From: Salvator merianae
Taxonomy: Eukaryota; Chordata; Lepidosauria; Squamata; Teiidae
Direction of reading: 5' to 3'
Assembly (NCBI GenBank): GCA_003586115.2
Contig: QVOM02000070.1
Coordinates: 374,219 to 438,218, forward strand
DNA length: 64,000 bases
Below, one piece after another: positions 33,232-45,892 of this stretch. The stretch's first letter is position 1; every line of letters begins with the position of its first letter. Made by a program: the position numbers and the translations under genes. The notes beneath the pieces are model-generated. The model saw only the letters and a list, made by a program, of their open reading frames with translations, did no database searches and had not been told where the DNA came from.

Positions 33232-33686
33232 GGCCTGTTCACACTTCAGTGTTAGTGGGCATCCAGATGGTCACTAGCACAGTGCATGCGCATTCTGCGG
33301 AGGCCCTAGCGTTTGGGAACGTCTGCAGACACTCCCAAGCTCTACTAGCTGTGGACACCTAAATTATTGTCCATAGGCGTACCAGAAATAGCTGGACTGT
33401 TCCTGGTATGCAACATTTGCAACTACTTCTAGGTGTGAATGCTGTAGGCTGTGGCATGGCTGTGGCTGCGCAGTTGAGCACCATTTCCCTGGTTGCAATG
33501 GCAGCACCCAGACATTTCCACAGCTGCTGTCATGGTGAGCAGCCCAGCATTTGCACTGCGGGTGCTGGAAGCCTGGTTCTGGGCTGTTCCAGCCCTCACA
33601 GTGCAGGTGGCCGCTGTGCCACGGGGTCTGTTCCAGCTTAGAAGGGTAGAAGTCTACCCTTCTAAGCTTGAGAGTGTGAACAGGCC
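33232..33686. mobile_element. DNA transposon remnant with terminal inverted repeats
   Basis: Ends GGCCTGTTCACACTTC and GAGTGTGAACAGGCC are inverse. A near-perfect 30-base palindrome (CTTAGAAGGGTAG and inverse) lies at 33637-33666. No transposase. Confidence 0.65.
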
Positions 33687-33979
33687 CAGAGTCATCCCTT
33701 TTGTAACAGGGTTTTTCTATATCATGGGTTTGCTTTTACACCACTGGTAAAATGCAACTACCCTATTTTAATGCCATCCCAAAAACTTTCAGTGCAGTGG
33801 GGATACTCAGATTGATACATGGACTGACGAAGCACTGCCAGCACTGCCTTGCACTGGTTAACTGGGCCTCCAGTGGCTCTCTTAAACCCCAGCTTCCCAT
33901 ATGTAGCAATTACTTAAATAATATGGTTTTGCATTACATGATGTGTGGGAAACAAACTGCAGCATTAGACCAGTGATAC

Positions 33980-34051
33980 CCCCCCTCCTCCTCCTCCTCC
34001 TCCTCCTCCTCCTCCTCCTCCTCCTCCTCCTTCTTCTTCTTCTTCTTCTTC
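33980..34051 (+). repeat. CTC/TTC microsatellite
   Basis: About 17 CTC units are followed by about seven TTC units: a pure pyrimidine strand of about 72 bases that could form triplex DNA. Confidence 0.95.
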
Positions 34052-35584
34052 TGAAAAAGTGAGTTTCCCAGCAATTTTCTAGTAGACCTTGACTTTATCT
34101 GTTCAAAATATTTGCATCTCTCTTGGCTTGTATCATTCAAGGTAGTTTATGAAAACAATAAAATGCAATACCATAAATACAGAAACACACAGACTAGCAA
34201 CAAGCAGCAATAAAAGCTGGTAATAAAACACTTTCAAAGCAACTGCCCTAAGAAAACATTGCAGAAAGCCAGATTGTGCAACTACAGTAAAGAACAAGGC
34301 GTGCTCATAATTGCTGGCAGCAAGCAAAGAGAAAGAAGCCCTGCGAGACAAAACCACCCTCTGAAAGCAAACAGGAACCGTCTTCAGTAGTGAAGTCTTA
34401 ATGGAGAACAGCACCAGTTTCAAGGAACAGAACAGGAGCTAAGCGGGGAGTTTCAAAGTCTGGAGTGGCTGAAAATATGTTTCTGCCGAAATGGGCTGAT
34501 TTCCTGTAAACCCACTCCGTTCCAAACGGTATTCAGCCAAATTTGCTCTGCTCCGAGTAAACGTAGGCAGCTGGAAGCAGGTGAAGATGGACCAAGGAAG
34601 ACGTTTCCCATGGGCTCTCCAGCTGTTTCGAACCACAGCAACTCCCATCAGTCCCACACCAGACTTGCTGTGGCTCATGGGAATTGTGTGCTTCAAAGCA
34701 TCTGGGTGGCCATCAGCTCCATAAAAGCTGGATGTAACGAATCAAGAAGAAGAGCAAAATCCTTCGCCAAAGGACTGAGTCAGCAAGCAATAAGCATTAG
34801 TCAGTTCTCCCTTCCCAGTCTGGGGGGAGGGAGCGGGAGAGCAAAGGAAAAATTGCCTCCAGGCCTTCTGATTGGCCAGCAATTGTGCTGCTGATGTAGC
34901 GGGGGGGGGGGCTCTCCAGGAAGATTAGGTTCTGAGTGACAGCTATTCCTCGGCCTAAGCACTTAAAACATTGTCCGATCTGCCAGAGGGTTCATTTGTA
35001 AACCCATCAGGTATGGGGCATTCTGTGGGCCGGTGCGTGGGCCCACCTAGGCTGCTCTTGAAATGATGGCTTATAAATGCAGGAGAGAAGGGTGGGTTCC
35101 AAGAAGCCGTCACTAGCGCCCTGGAAGAGGGCAAATGAGCGAGTGGCAGGCAGGGCTGCTGCAAACTGCCCTTTGTTTGCTTTTGTTAGTGGGAGATCTG
35201 GGCCCCAGGCAACCCTGCTGAGCTAATTGTATGCTTGATGCCACCCACCAGAGTCTGAGGAAGCCTTGCACTGGGTTGTGTTACCACACGCTGCAGGCTC
35301 ACAGACAGCTGGGAGAAACGCTTCTGCTGTTTTCGGCCTCTTCCCGGCACCTTTTTGAAAAGGGGAACAGTTTGAGAAGTTTTAGGTTTCCATGTATAAG
35401 GTCTGTAAGGTACAGAGATCTTAAAAGCCCACCTTCAGAGGAAGAGGTAGGGCAGCTAGGCATTTCCTATAGAAAACTTCAGACATTTGCTTGGACTGTA
35501 AGGAAAAATAAATCAGTCAGAAGTCATCTTTGATCTTTCATATTTCTGGAGACAACCTGAAACCAACATATTTGTTTGTTTGTT
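34052..35584. other. non-coding, nothing recognised
   Basis: Contains a G10 run at 34902-34911 and a short GGGAATTGTGTG-type piece at 34678. No gene seen. Confidence 0.35.
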
Positions 35585-35599
35585 TATTATATTGTATTT

Positions 35600-35945
35600 G
35601 TATCCTGCCTAGGGATATGCAAATTTCAATTCTCATTCAGAAATTCATACGAGATTTCACATTTGCAAATTTTCGTATCGAAATGAAAATGCCTTATACC
35701 ACATTTATAGCTTTCATTGAAAATAAACAGCCCCTTTTGCAAAAATGAAATATCTGTTGAATTTTCGCATTTTCACTGTGTTCAAACCATGAAAATGGCA
35801 TTTTTAATGGGACAGACATTGTGAAAACCACAAAAACAAATGCAAAAAAATCATTTTTCAACACAAATTTGCTGATGAAGCAAAAATACAGATTTTCATT
35901 TGACTGCGAATCGAAAATGATTTTTTTTTCATGCACATCCATAAT
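35600..35945. mobile_element. long degenerate palindromic element, second copy
   Basis: Starts CTAGGGATATGCAAATTTC and ends CATGCACATCC; AT-rich, with inverted GAAAATG/CATTTTC pairs throughout. Confidence 0.5.
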
Positions 35946-36194
35946 CCTGCCCTTCACCCGAAGGTCCAAGGGCATGTCACAACACACAATAAAAATACAA
36001 ACACTAGATCTTATATACTTACTATGTCACACATTTTTGATTCTGATTCATTTTTAAATGCATGCCACTGTACTGGATACAAGAAGATATGATAGATGCA
36101 GAAAAGAGGAAATAGCTGTGAAATGTATACGTCCAGTATATTGGTTATAGTAACGTTTTGTGTTACAATTTCTTTGTTTTTGTGTGTGTGTGTC

Positions 36195-36378
36195 TTATGC
36201 CTAACTTTTAATTCAGATTTGATCTACCTTCAGAATGAGCAAAGTGACAAGCAGTTTTCCTTTCACATTATTTAAATCAGAAGATCGCAGATAATGCTGA
36301 ACGAAGACAGTTCATCACTTTGCTGATGTGCTGTCTTATTCTGAAGATGGATCAAATATGGATTAAAACCTAGGCGTA
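36195..36378. mobile_element. palindromic MITE, CACACCTAAG family, copy 4
   Basis: Diverged: ATGCCTAACTTTTAATTCAG at left and GGATTAAAACCTAGGCGT at right. Confidence 0.7.
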
Positions 36379-38762
36379 GCTGGGGCCTAAAATCACCTTA
36401 ACTAAAGGAGAAGAATGGAAAAAGGCAGAGCTAGAATCTTTCTGGATAGGGAAATTGTCATATTGAGAGAGATGGAGCTTTTTTTTTTTTTTTTTTACTA
36501 ACAGGGGCAAAGAACTGCAGAGGGCTGCAGGCTACTGTTTGGAGTTCTGATATGAGTAGCAGTGGTTGTGGGTTTGCTATTCTTCTAGGCATATTAATGC
36601 TATTTGCTTACCTCTGTGCTGAGAATGGGGATTGTTGGCTATCTAAAGAGTGTTGGAATATAACTCGCATAACTGCAGATCATTGGTCATACTGGCTGGG
36701 TTCCAGGGAACCATTGGTATCCCATCCCTAGCCTGTGATCTATTTTTTATTTATATCTTTACATTTATAAATGGTCTTTCTCCCAAGAAAACTGATGTTC
36801 TTTGAAAATGTTCTTGGAAAACAGTTTCCTTCCTATATCTGTCCTCATATAACCCTCCAGGGTGGATTAGGTTGGAAGGCAATGATTAGCTCATGTTCAC
36901 AGAGGAAAAGTTCATTGTTTTCAGGTGATCCACTCCGCAGTGCTGTCTCACCCCAGCTGCAAAACTGAGCCCTTCAAACCCTTAACTACCTGCTGTCTCC
37001 CCTCCCTCCTCTCTCCTAGCAACAGATCCTGATTGGTTGTAAAATCCCCTGTGTCTCCCTAGCTTGGCCAACTTCTCCATTCTGCTTCACTGGCCTTGTA
37101 TCAGTTATTAGGGGTAATGGCCTTCCTTCTAAGCCTATTTTTGCTGTGGGTACTGTTAAAACCTTTCCATTTAATGCAAGCTGTCTTTTCATAATGTTTA
37201 TTTCCTTTGACTGCCTCTCACTTCAAATTGCTACTACCACTGAGTTAATTTTTCCCCATTTTGACATTGCTTCTATATTTTTTTTTAATAAAGTTATTTT
37301 GTGCGCTTCATACTCCTTAACAGAAGTATGCTTTGTGTTTCAGGCCCAGTTATTTCCCCTCCCTGAGGATTGGCTGCCACTTGCATGGTCTGTCTAACTA
37401 AACCTTTAGTCTTTTAAAGATCCTGAGCGTGAGGACTCTGCTAGACATGTCGCTGAAGTAATACATGCAAGAATAAAACCATTCTGTTCCAGACCATATG
37501 GTGCAAGATACAGGATAGGAGATTTCAACAGCCATTTCCTATTCTATGCAGAGCCCTAAGCATATATAGTACTCTTTTCATATTTTTACGTTCCCTGGCT
37601 CAGCAATAAATCTCTTCATGGGATGCAATCTCAACCAAGATTCAGCTATGTACTCATACCATTCTGCCCTGCAGTACCATCTGAACTTCTCAGGATCAGG
37701 CTGGTTTAAAAGTGATTTGCTTCCTCTTAAGATTTTTATCTATAAAATTACCAGCATAGAAGTCTGTTAAATGCCGAGGGCTCTGTAAAGGCAGACAGAA
37801 CTGGAACCAGGGAATGCTTTTCTCACTGCAAAAGGCTATGAACAGAATATTTTCATTGTCCTGCTGCCTTTGAAGGAAATGGTCGAAGCCATCCTCTCAG
37901 AGATAATCAGTGTTGCCAAAACAGAATTTAAGTTTCTCTGCTGCTTAGTTAATAGGGCTAAAGATAGCACCCCTCAGCTATGGTAGAAAAACTCGTACTT
38001 TGATGCCAAGGTAGCTTGAAATGGCCCAGGAGATCACTGATGGTCTTCAAGCTTTGAAGGTCTGTAGGCCCATGAAATGTTTTGAGAAAGTGCTGTGGGC
38101 ACTAGCCATGAATTGGATGTTGTAGGGCATGGAAAAACATATAAAATTTGGCTCAAGAATGTTGTCTTTTGTGTCTCACATAGGATGGCCAAATGTATAA
38201 GTGCCCAGGACTCCTGCTGCTTGAATAGTTGCCCAATAGTTGCACAAATAATTTTGGCAGGTGTTGTCTGAGGGACAAGTTCCATCTACTGAAATGCCTT
38301 ATGTTTTTTAGACTTTTTTTATTGAAAAGCTTTTAGATTCTGTTAAAAACATACCTTCACATCCAGGTATTCCTTGTGCGAATCGCCGTTCTTCCCCTAA
38401 CTCACTCAGCTTTTGATATGTTTTTAGCTGCAGATTTCTTTTCTCTTTTTTTTTTAATTGTGAATGTATTTGTGTGTGTTTTAAACTCTCCTCTGTAAAC
38501 TGCTTTGAAGATTTTCTATAAGAAGCAGTACATAAATGTTTGGAATAAATAACAATCAACAAAAGACATTTCAAATAACATTAAAATGGAGAGCTAAACT
38601 AAGATTCAATGGTTAAAGAATCAAGTGACATGTTTAACAATGCATGATGGACACTATTAATGATTGGAAGCATGCTGGGTTACATTCTAGTTACCTTTTG
38701 GTGGGATCTGGAAGAATGTAAGATTCCTGTCTGGGAGATCACCTAATATAACATTATTATAT
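36379..38762. other. non-coding, nothing recognised
   Basis: A T run at 36480-36495. No gene or repeat family found over 2.4 kb. Confidence 0.35.
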
Positions 38763-38966
38763 CACACCTAAGTTTTAATCCAGCTTCAGTCCACTTTCAG
38801 ACCGAGGGAACACATCAGTGAAGTAATAAGATGTTTTCTTTCACTATTATCTAACTCAGAAAATCCATCTTTGGGTTAGACAGCATGGAAAGAAAATGAG
38901 TCACTTTGCTGGTGGGGTTTTTCAATCCAAAAGTGGACTGAAGTTGGATTAAAACTTAGGTATGAC
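38763..38966. mobile_element. palindromic MITE, CACACCTAAG family, copy 5
   Basis: Starts CACACCTAAGTTTTAATCC and ends GGATTAAAACTTAGGTATG, followed by ACTGGGCCC. Confidence 0.82.
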
Positions 38967-39979
38967 TGGGCCCAAGATCGCTACACACTCTAGAAAGAAT
39001 ATATCCCTAACAGTCTATGAAACCTTTTCAGCTGAGCAGTTTATACATTCCATATCAGCAAATTCCTGGATTTATTGTACCAGTTCTGCTCCCTTATCGT
39101 TACTGGTACATTTTTGCACACACTATGCCCTAGAATATGCTCCCATATTGGGAAAGACTGGAAGTGGAGAATTTACATACTTAATCGTAGTCTGTCGTCC
39201 TGGTACTATATGATGGTTTGCATTTTCCCAACTCCCACTGTGCTAAGCTAGCCAGATGCAAAAGGTCAGGGATGGCTCCTGCACCATTAATAGTGGTGCA
39301 GAAGTGAAGAATTCACCACCTACAGCTTCTTATGCAACTGTGAAAGATGCAGGAGCCCCTGGCCTCCTTTGGTGAGCAGCCACTACACTTCTCTCTCTCT
39401 CTCTCTCTGTGATTCTTTCTTTCAAGTGCACTTAACCCTGGCAGCAGTTCAAAGGCAGGACTGTTCTTTGTAAAACAGGGCGCATTCCAGTCTATCTGGA
39501 AGTTTCAGGGGGGCTGTGGAAGATATTGAGGAAGATACATAGTCCGACAACAGCCAGAGCGGACCAAATGCCGCCCTTGGGAGGAACATCTCCCCCTAAA
39601 AGGGGGCTCCTCGGGATCACAGGCGGGACGGTTGGAAAAGCAGGGCAGGAAATTCTAATTCTGTCACTGCTTCCCATTTGAGCCCTACAGAGCTTGAGGG
39701 CTTGCGGTGCCCTTGAGAAAGGGGAGGGGGTTGCGATCCCTCATTGATCAGCCCCGATAGCTTCCCTTCACTCAGCTATTTCCGCTGCCTTGAAATTTGC
39801 CAGTGACCCCCAGTCCTTCTGAGAATAACCCCAGCCCCCCGCTCAACTGCTCCTGGCACAGATGAAACATTGTTCGGAAGCTGGAGGGAAAACAAGCACT
39901 CCATTGAGTGATGTGAGAACGACGGCACTTCAGGGAGGGCATGGGGGCCTTGGCCTTTTGTTCCAGCTGCAGATGAGGC

Positions 39980-40560
39980 ACAAGGAGCCAATTGCAAAAT
40001 GCAGAACGCGGGGGCGGGCGGCGCTGGGCCATAAGAGTACCTTCCCCCGGCCCCAGTCAATCCACACTTGGGGGTCCTTGAGCCGTGTGATACAGTCGCT
40101 GTCCCAACTGAGAGCCACATTGTCTGGGCCGCTTGCGCCGAAGAGAAGGAGGGAGAGGGGGAAAGGACAGGTTTAATGGGATCCTCTTTGTTCGGGGAGG
40201 CGCTTCCTTCTGGCTGGCACTAAAGGGGAGGAGGGATGCTTGCTGGCGAACAGGGGGGGACAGGGAGACCCACACTGTCACTGAATCGCAGGCCCTCTTG
40301 GGGGCTTTCCATTTCTTTTGCCCGAAGGCCGGGCTTGGAGAATGGGGTGATTCAGCTTGCGCTTTCTGGAGCCGGAGCAGCTGCGTGCGGTTGCGCAAGA
40401 GCGCCGGCCTGTGGAGCTCGCTGGCAGCCTGCCGACAGAAGTGGCGCCTTTGCGCAGATGTCAGTGAGAGTTCAGCAGGGTGGGATGCTCCAAGAAGGAA
40501 GCCTGCCTGGCCGAGCAGGCTAATCGAGACAAAGGGGGACCTGGGGGTGGGGGTCTTTGC
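39980..40560. promoter_or_regulatory. CpG-rich stretch, possible promoter
   Basis: Clusters such as CGCGGGGGCGGGCGGCG (40008) and GCGTGCGGTTGCGCAAGAGC occur here and not in the flanks. No splice-anchored exon was found, so its gene is unknown. Confidence 0.3.
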
Positions 40561-40939
40561 AGGGTTGCCCAGTCGTGTGAGTAAGAGGATGAAAATGAGA
40601 AGCCCGCCCCTGCACCTTTAATTAGCTGCAAACAAGGGTGACTTTATTTGTATGTACAGCAAGTGTGCACTGGTTATCGCTATCCGCTCTGTGCCTCAGG
40701 CATGACCAGGGTGAGCAGGCTCGAATGAAGTTAGGATTTCTGCACATTTAATAGCTGCATACAAAAGATCTGTTCTGTTGAAATCTCCTCTGCTGCTTAA
40801 CTGTTAAAAGCACAGGGGCTTTGGTGGCCAGGTGCAAGTGAGGACAGCCAGTTCTGACAGCTTCAGTAATTTAATAAATGCATAAAGGAGGAGCTTTCAA
40901 AAGGTACAGCCAACATGATAAACCAGTCTTTGGGAATTT

Positions 40940-41150
40940 CCTGTTCTATACAACTGTTAAAGGTGCAAGAGACCCAAAATTCACTCTTACATGCAACTAT
41001 TAAGAGTGCAGGAGCTCTGAAATTCCCTCTAAAATATTAAAGGTGCAACAGCTTCCTGTAATGTCACTGTCATGCAACTATTAAAGGTGCAGAAGCCCTG
41101 AAATTCCTCCTTCAATGCAACTATTAAAGCTGCAGGACTCCAGCCTTCCT
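40940..41150 (+). repeat. degenerate tandem array, period about 43 bp
   Basis: The motif ACTATTAAAGGTGCAGGAGC recurs with TTAA cores near 40956, 40999, 41036, 41080 and 41123. Single diverged units also occur at 11440, 43590, 43790 and 45190. Confidence 0.7.
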
Positions 41151-41589
41151 TTCTACCTGGCTATCCATCTTTTGCTTCTGACTAGCTCACCTACACCTGA
41201 AGCACCAAGTGGATGACAATAACTCAAACACACAGCCAAAATGTACATCGAGGCTAACATCCTAAGTCCCAGCCTATTTAACAGGAGGTCCAGAGTTTTC
41301 CTCTATGACAAGAGTCTTAGCAAATGTGAGGTAGCTTTGTTTTCTTCTGTTTGTAGATATGATGTCCAGCAAAGTTTCCCAAATTCAGTTTTTGGGCCTG
41401 TAAACTTTCCTATAATATAAAAAGCAACATAAATCTGTCCCCAGGAATTTACTCTTCCGGTGCAGCAAAATTATTGGAAGAGAACCAACAGCCTGTGTTA
41501 AACCAAACACTAGAAGAATCCATGGAAATGTACTTAGCATTTATATTCCACCTTTCTTCCAAAACAGTTCAAAGCCAAAGACATTCGCT

Positions 41590-42960
41590 TTTTCCACTTT
41601 ATTCTTACAACAGCCTTGCTAGGTACACAAGACTGGGAGACTGTGAATGGCCAAGATCACTTTGGCTGCGGTCCGACATCGTAAATTTAATCCGTGTCAG
41701 AAGAGTACAAGGACTGAATTCGTCTTCTGATTGTTCCCATAGTTACAGTTTAACATGGACTCAATTCGTACTTGCTCGTTCCCACACTGATATTTCCCAT
41801 GCTTGGTATGGAGAAACAGTACCTTTTCTGCTCCACCCCTCGTCAAATTCTCCTCCCTGTGCAGTCAGTGATTGGCTGCAGTCCCAACGCTCAAATCTTG
41901 ACATCACAGAGGCAGAAAAGTCAAGCTCCGCTCTCCGTATGTCCCCACTGCTGCTTCAGAACATGGATTCACTTGGCAGCATTACTAGTCATTCGCCCTT
42001 TGCTCCTTCTCCCCACTACAGCCTCTATCTACACAAGCAGAACTTTAAAACTATGTGTACCGCACAATTAAGCTTTTTAAAGGGCTGATGGCGATTTCTG
42101 CTCCATTGCAAGTGCACTTTTGGCATACAAGTCCAATTAATAAATAAATAATAAATTGCGCAATTTAAAAGTAGCGCAAAAGCAGGGAGAGGTCCGTGAC
42201 AAAGGGGGAACGTGGGGCAGGAACGTGAGGGGGCTCCATTATTGTGATACTGCAGTTCATGGCCAGCGAATGCACTCTGCTTCATCTCCTCCCGAGACGT
42301 CTGCAACAGCATGTGTCCCCGCTGTGTAGCTGTGTGCTGCCGATGGCAGAACTCGTCTTGAGCGGGTTCTTTATTGGGGCAAGAGCACTGCAACCCCAAA
42401 CAGGCGTAGTTTATTTTTTGGTTTAAAGAGCAGATGGAAGTGGAGGAAGCCTTTAATTTCTTCCTGGCAGTGTCGAATAGGGGATAAAGAAAGAGAAAGG
42501 ACTGGAGCTTAGCGAAGTAAAGGGGAGGACCATTTCTTTTCCCCTGGCAGCGACGGAAGGGGGGATAATGGAGGCAGAGGAAACTACTGCGTTTCCTGCC
42601 CACCCACAAAGTCTGTCATTGGACGGCACAAAATGGGGATCCCTCCCTCTGCACCCCCCCCCAAAAGTATGGTCCCTCCCAAATAGTCTCCTTGCCTGTT
42701 CGCACATTGCAAAGTAAAGCGCGCTAGCGATCTGGAACAGCTTGAGAACTCGTTAAATCCGAATACAAAGTAGTCCGGATTTCGCCAGTTTAGTCCAGAA
42801 AAACTACGGAACGGCAAGATCATGTTGGGCCAGCGGGAACTGAAGTCGGCCTGTAAACTGATTAAATGCCGTGTCGGAACGCGGCCCTAGTGAGGTTTCA
42901 TAGCTAACTGGGGATTGAAGCCCACATTTTTGAGGTCCCAGGCTGACATTTAAGCAAAAG
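41590..42960. mobile_element. older SINE-like repeat interrupted by the transposon at 41664
   Basis: CTTATTCTTACAACAGCCTTG before and GGGGATTGAAGCCCACATTT after the transposon are the two halves of one antisense SINE-like repeat. Confidence 0.55.
41664..42886. mobile_element. non-autonomous Harbinger-like DNA transposon, copy 2
   Basis: 1,223 bp with ends GGCTGCGGTCCGACATCG and GTGTCGGAACGCGGCC; flanks TTT and CTA fit a mutated TTA duplication. It has about 150 bp absent from copy 1 near 42244-42400. The CRE-like site reads TGACATCA here, and the GC box is lost. Confidence 0.8.
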
Positions 42961-44039
42961 ACAGAACCTGTATACTTTCTATTTGGGTACTACAAGGGCC
43001 TTTCCATCTGCTCTGCCACCGATTTGCACCTCCTGGCTCTGCTCTCATCCAAGTAGCTATTCCCTCATCCAGCTGCAAGAGAGGGGAGGGTTGCAGGGCC
43101 TTCTCATCTCCCTGCCACAAAGACCTTCTTTTTCTTCTTCCCACTCCATTCCTTTTTCCTTTTGTGTCATCTCTCTCTCTTTTAACTGAGCCTAAGGGCA
43201 ATAATACATTTTGTTAGACACCCTGGGAAGTGTTTATATGCTTAAGGGTAGAATAAAAATGTACCAAATAAATAAATGGACAGATGACTAATTTTTCATG
43301 TTCAGCATCAAGGAATTCCAAACAATGCTGTTGCTCTGATTAAAGCAGGGTGGGCAGAACTGTTTATAGTCATCTGGAAAAGCGGAAAGATTCCACCACA
43401 TGTTTACAAGAAGAAGAAGAAAAAAAGCACTTCGGGCTGGCTTGGGTCAGTGGCCCGTTTGTCCCAGTACCACTTTCTCGTCATAAGGTTTCTGCTTCTT
43501 TTCTAATTGCACAAAAGAAGGAATATCAGCAGGTGATTCCCTGCATGGCAAGCTACACCTGATGAAATTCCCTCTTCTGTGCAACTGTTAACGGAGCAAG
43601 AGCCCTGTCCTCTTTTTTCCTATGGTTACAGCTGCCAGCCAGATGCCAAAGAGAAGCCTATAAATACATAGAACATGAGCAAAAAAAACCTGCCAAAGCT
43701 CCTGTGCCTGTAGTAACTGCATAGAAGAAAGGATTTCTGCAAACGTGGCCTGCCTGATGAGCTGCGTCTACTGAAATTCTCTGAAGTATGCAAGGGTTAA
43801 AGGTCCTACCCTACTAGTCCTCACTGGAAACAATCTAGATTAGCATTTACTGCCGCTCTTTGCAGCTCTAGGGTGTCTTCCCACCCCCTTTCATTTGTAA
43901 ACAAATTGCTCTGATGAGGCAGTTTGCTTCCACATGGGATACTGGATTGGACCAGAGGGTTTAAACCAGTTAATACCACCTCAAATCTTGCTTTTTCTTT
44001 CTCCTTCCCAATCTCTTCTCCTTTTCCAAATCTAAGGCT
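42961..44039. other. non-coding with short repeat pieces
   Basis: Units of the 43-bp array type appear at 43560-43620 and 43770-43815. No gene seen. Confidence 0.4.
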
Positions 44040-44479
44040 GTGTTCAGGCATAACAAAAGGAGTGACTTGGAGGCACCTCACAGAGACAGTGTGTGGCCCT
44101 CATGTTCCCAAGTCTTCTCTAATCCACCTTTTCTGGCATAGAATGTTTATGAGAAGGGGGAGGGGCAGACTGGTGTGTGAACAATCCCACTTTGAAGCCG
44201 TCTCTGAGCTGCCTCAGAGATGCTTTTTTGTGTGTGATCACAGCTTTAGTCTGATTTGGGCACTGGGGTTTCTTTCCATTGATATTTTGGAAGCCACTCT
44301 TGGGAGCACTATTGTTGTGTCCTGTGGAGGGGGGACTGTCATCCAGTATTTTGTCTACTAGTTGTGATTTATTCTGTTTTGCTGCTTTTGCTCTCACCAA
44401 AATATGTTAGAATCTTGGATTATTTGAAGACACTTTAAACTGAGAACAACATCTGCTTTTAACCAGTGGTGCAATTAAG

Positions 44480-44605
44480 GTAAAGGTAAATATTCCATCA
44501 AATCAGAGTCAACTCCTGTTTTGATTTTAAGGGCGGTGCCAGGGATTGAATCTGGATCTTCTGCAAAGCCAAGCATTCTACCACTGAGTTAAGACCACAC
44601 CCAGT
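44480..44605 (-). mobile_element. tRNA-derived SINE, second type, antisense
   Basis: The reverse complement reads CTTAACTCAGTGGTAGAATG and later CCAGATTCAATCCCTGGC (B box). Confidence 0.7.
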
Positions 44606-44664
44606 GGTGCAAACCAGTTGCATTTGGGACCATTTAGTGATCTTTTTGCAAAGCAAGCACCTGA

Positions 44665-44810
44665 TTTATTGTTATTAGGCGCCTATTATGTTGGGATCAG
44701 CTTCTAGTGATGCCATGGGCACCTCCAAGGAAAAGTGGGGGACTGATCCTGTAACCTTCTGTTTTCCAAGCTGTTATTCTGTCGCTGGGCTACTGTCATT
44801 TCCTAAGTGA
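44665..44810 (-). mobile_element. tRNA-derived SINE, antisense
   Basis: The reverse complement has AGTAGCCCAGCGACAGAATA, then GGTTACAGGATCAGTCCCC and GGAGGTGCCCATGGCATCAC, as in the 27065 family. Confidence 0.7.
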
Positions 44811-45494
44811 TGGGCAGCAGCTCTAGCTACCTGACCCAATGGTACTGCTGTTTTAATAAAGATGTAAAAGATTTTTGGCAGGTTCTTTCTGTATCATTCC
44901 TATTAAGATACTAAACCTGCCATGCACTGAAGGTGATTTACGAGTGATCATACATCATAGTAGAGGCTTGATAAGTAATAGCATATCAGAAGTACTTCCT
45001 AAGTGGTCATTTCAAGGGAAAATTGGAAAGGGTTGAAAATAGCTTCTGTGTGGCTCTTAGAGCCAGGGTGTCTTGTACAACAGGGAGTCCAGATGGAAGA
45101 GAGGCCAGTAAGTGTGTATAACGGTGCAGTTGCCATATGAAAAAGAGGAGGCAATTTAAGCAGATATTGCCTGCTTAGGTTACCTCTTCTGTACAGCCTT
45201 TAAAGTTACAGGACCTTTGTCCCCTTGTTCATATAGGAATTTCAGTAGCTTAAGTCCCATCATAAAAGCAAAACAAACCAAAAACAAACTGGAGCATTCG
45301 CTACCATTGGCTGGGAACAGCTTTTTATGGCCATGGCTGATTGGTCCAAACTCATTCAGTTTGACTGGCTGCTGGAGCTGGTTTTATTATTGCACTCAGT
45401 GTATGTTTTGGTCTCTGTTAGAACTGTATGCAGCCCTAGTTTCACACCATTCAAGTCTAAAGGATATATTTGACCTCTATATGGTGTAGAATTC

Positions 45495-45665
45495 AAAGAT
45501 GTAGCTGTATTAGTCTAGATCAGTAGAGCAAGAGGGTCTAGTAGCACCACAAAGAGTAACAGAGAGAATGAAGTTGGTAGCATGAGCTTTCATAGACTAA
45601 GCATCTGATGAAGTAGGCTTAATCTATGAAAGCTCACGCTTCCAACTTCTTTCACTCTGTTACAT
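45495..45665. mobile_element. Penelope-like repeat with hammerhead-like core
   Basis: TGTAGCTGTATTAGTCTAG, AGTAGCACCACAAAGAGTAAC and the inverted AGCATGAGCTTTCATAG/CTATGAAAGCTCACGCT pair match a repeat common in reptiles. CTGATGA (45605-45611), a 5-bp hairpin and GAAA (45628-45631) form a hammerhead-like core. Confidence 0.6.
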
Positions 45666-45892
45666 CACACGTAACTATTTTTTCTACCACTGATTTTCAC
45701 TCTAGTAACTATTTCTGCCAAAACAATGCTGCTGCTCTCATTCCCTTCCCCTCCCCATTCATCCCAATGGCACAATGCCACCACATCTATTGCTCAGACT
45801 AATGCAGTCTGAAGGAGCACTTGATACAATTGCTTGTGTATGTATGTAGGGACTGGTGAATTGCATGAGTTACTGTCTTTGGGCTGCATCCA

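Noticed and set aside
41474..42609. 204-codon plus and 194-codon minus frames
   Set aside because: Both lie largely inside the non-autonomous transposon. The matching frame in copy 1 is cut by a stop at 28512, so shared similarity reflects common descent of the element, not coding.
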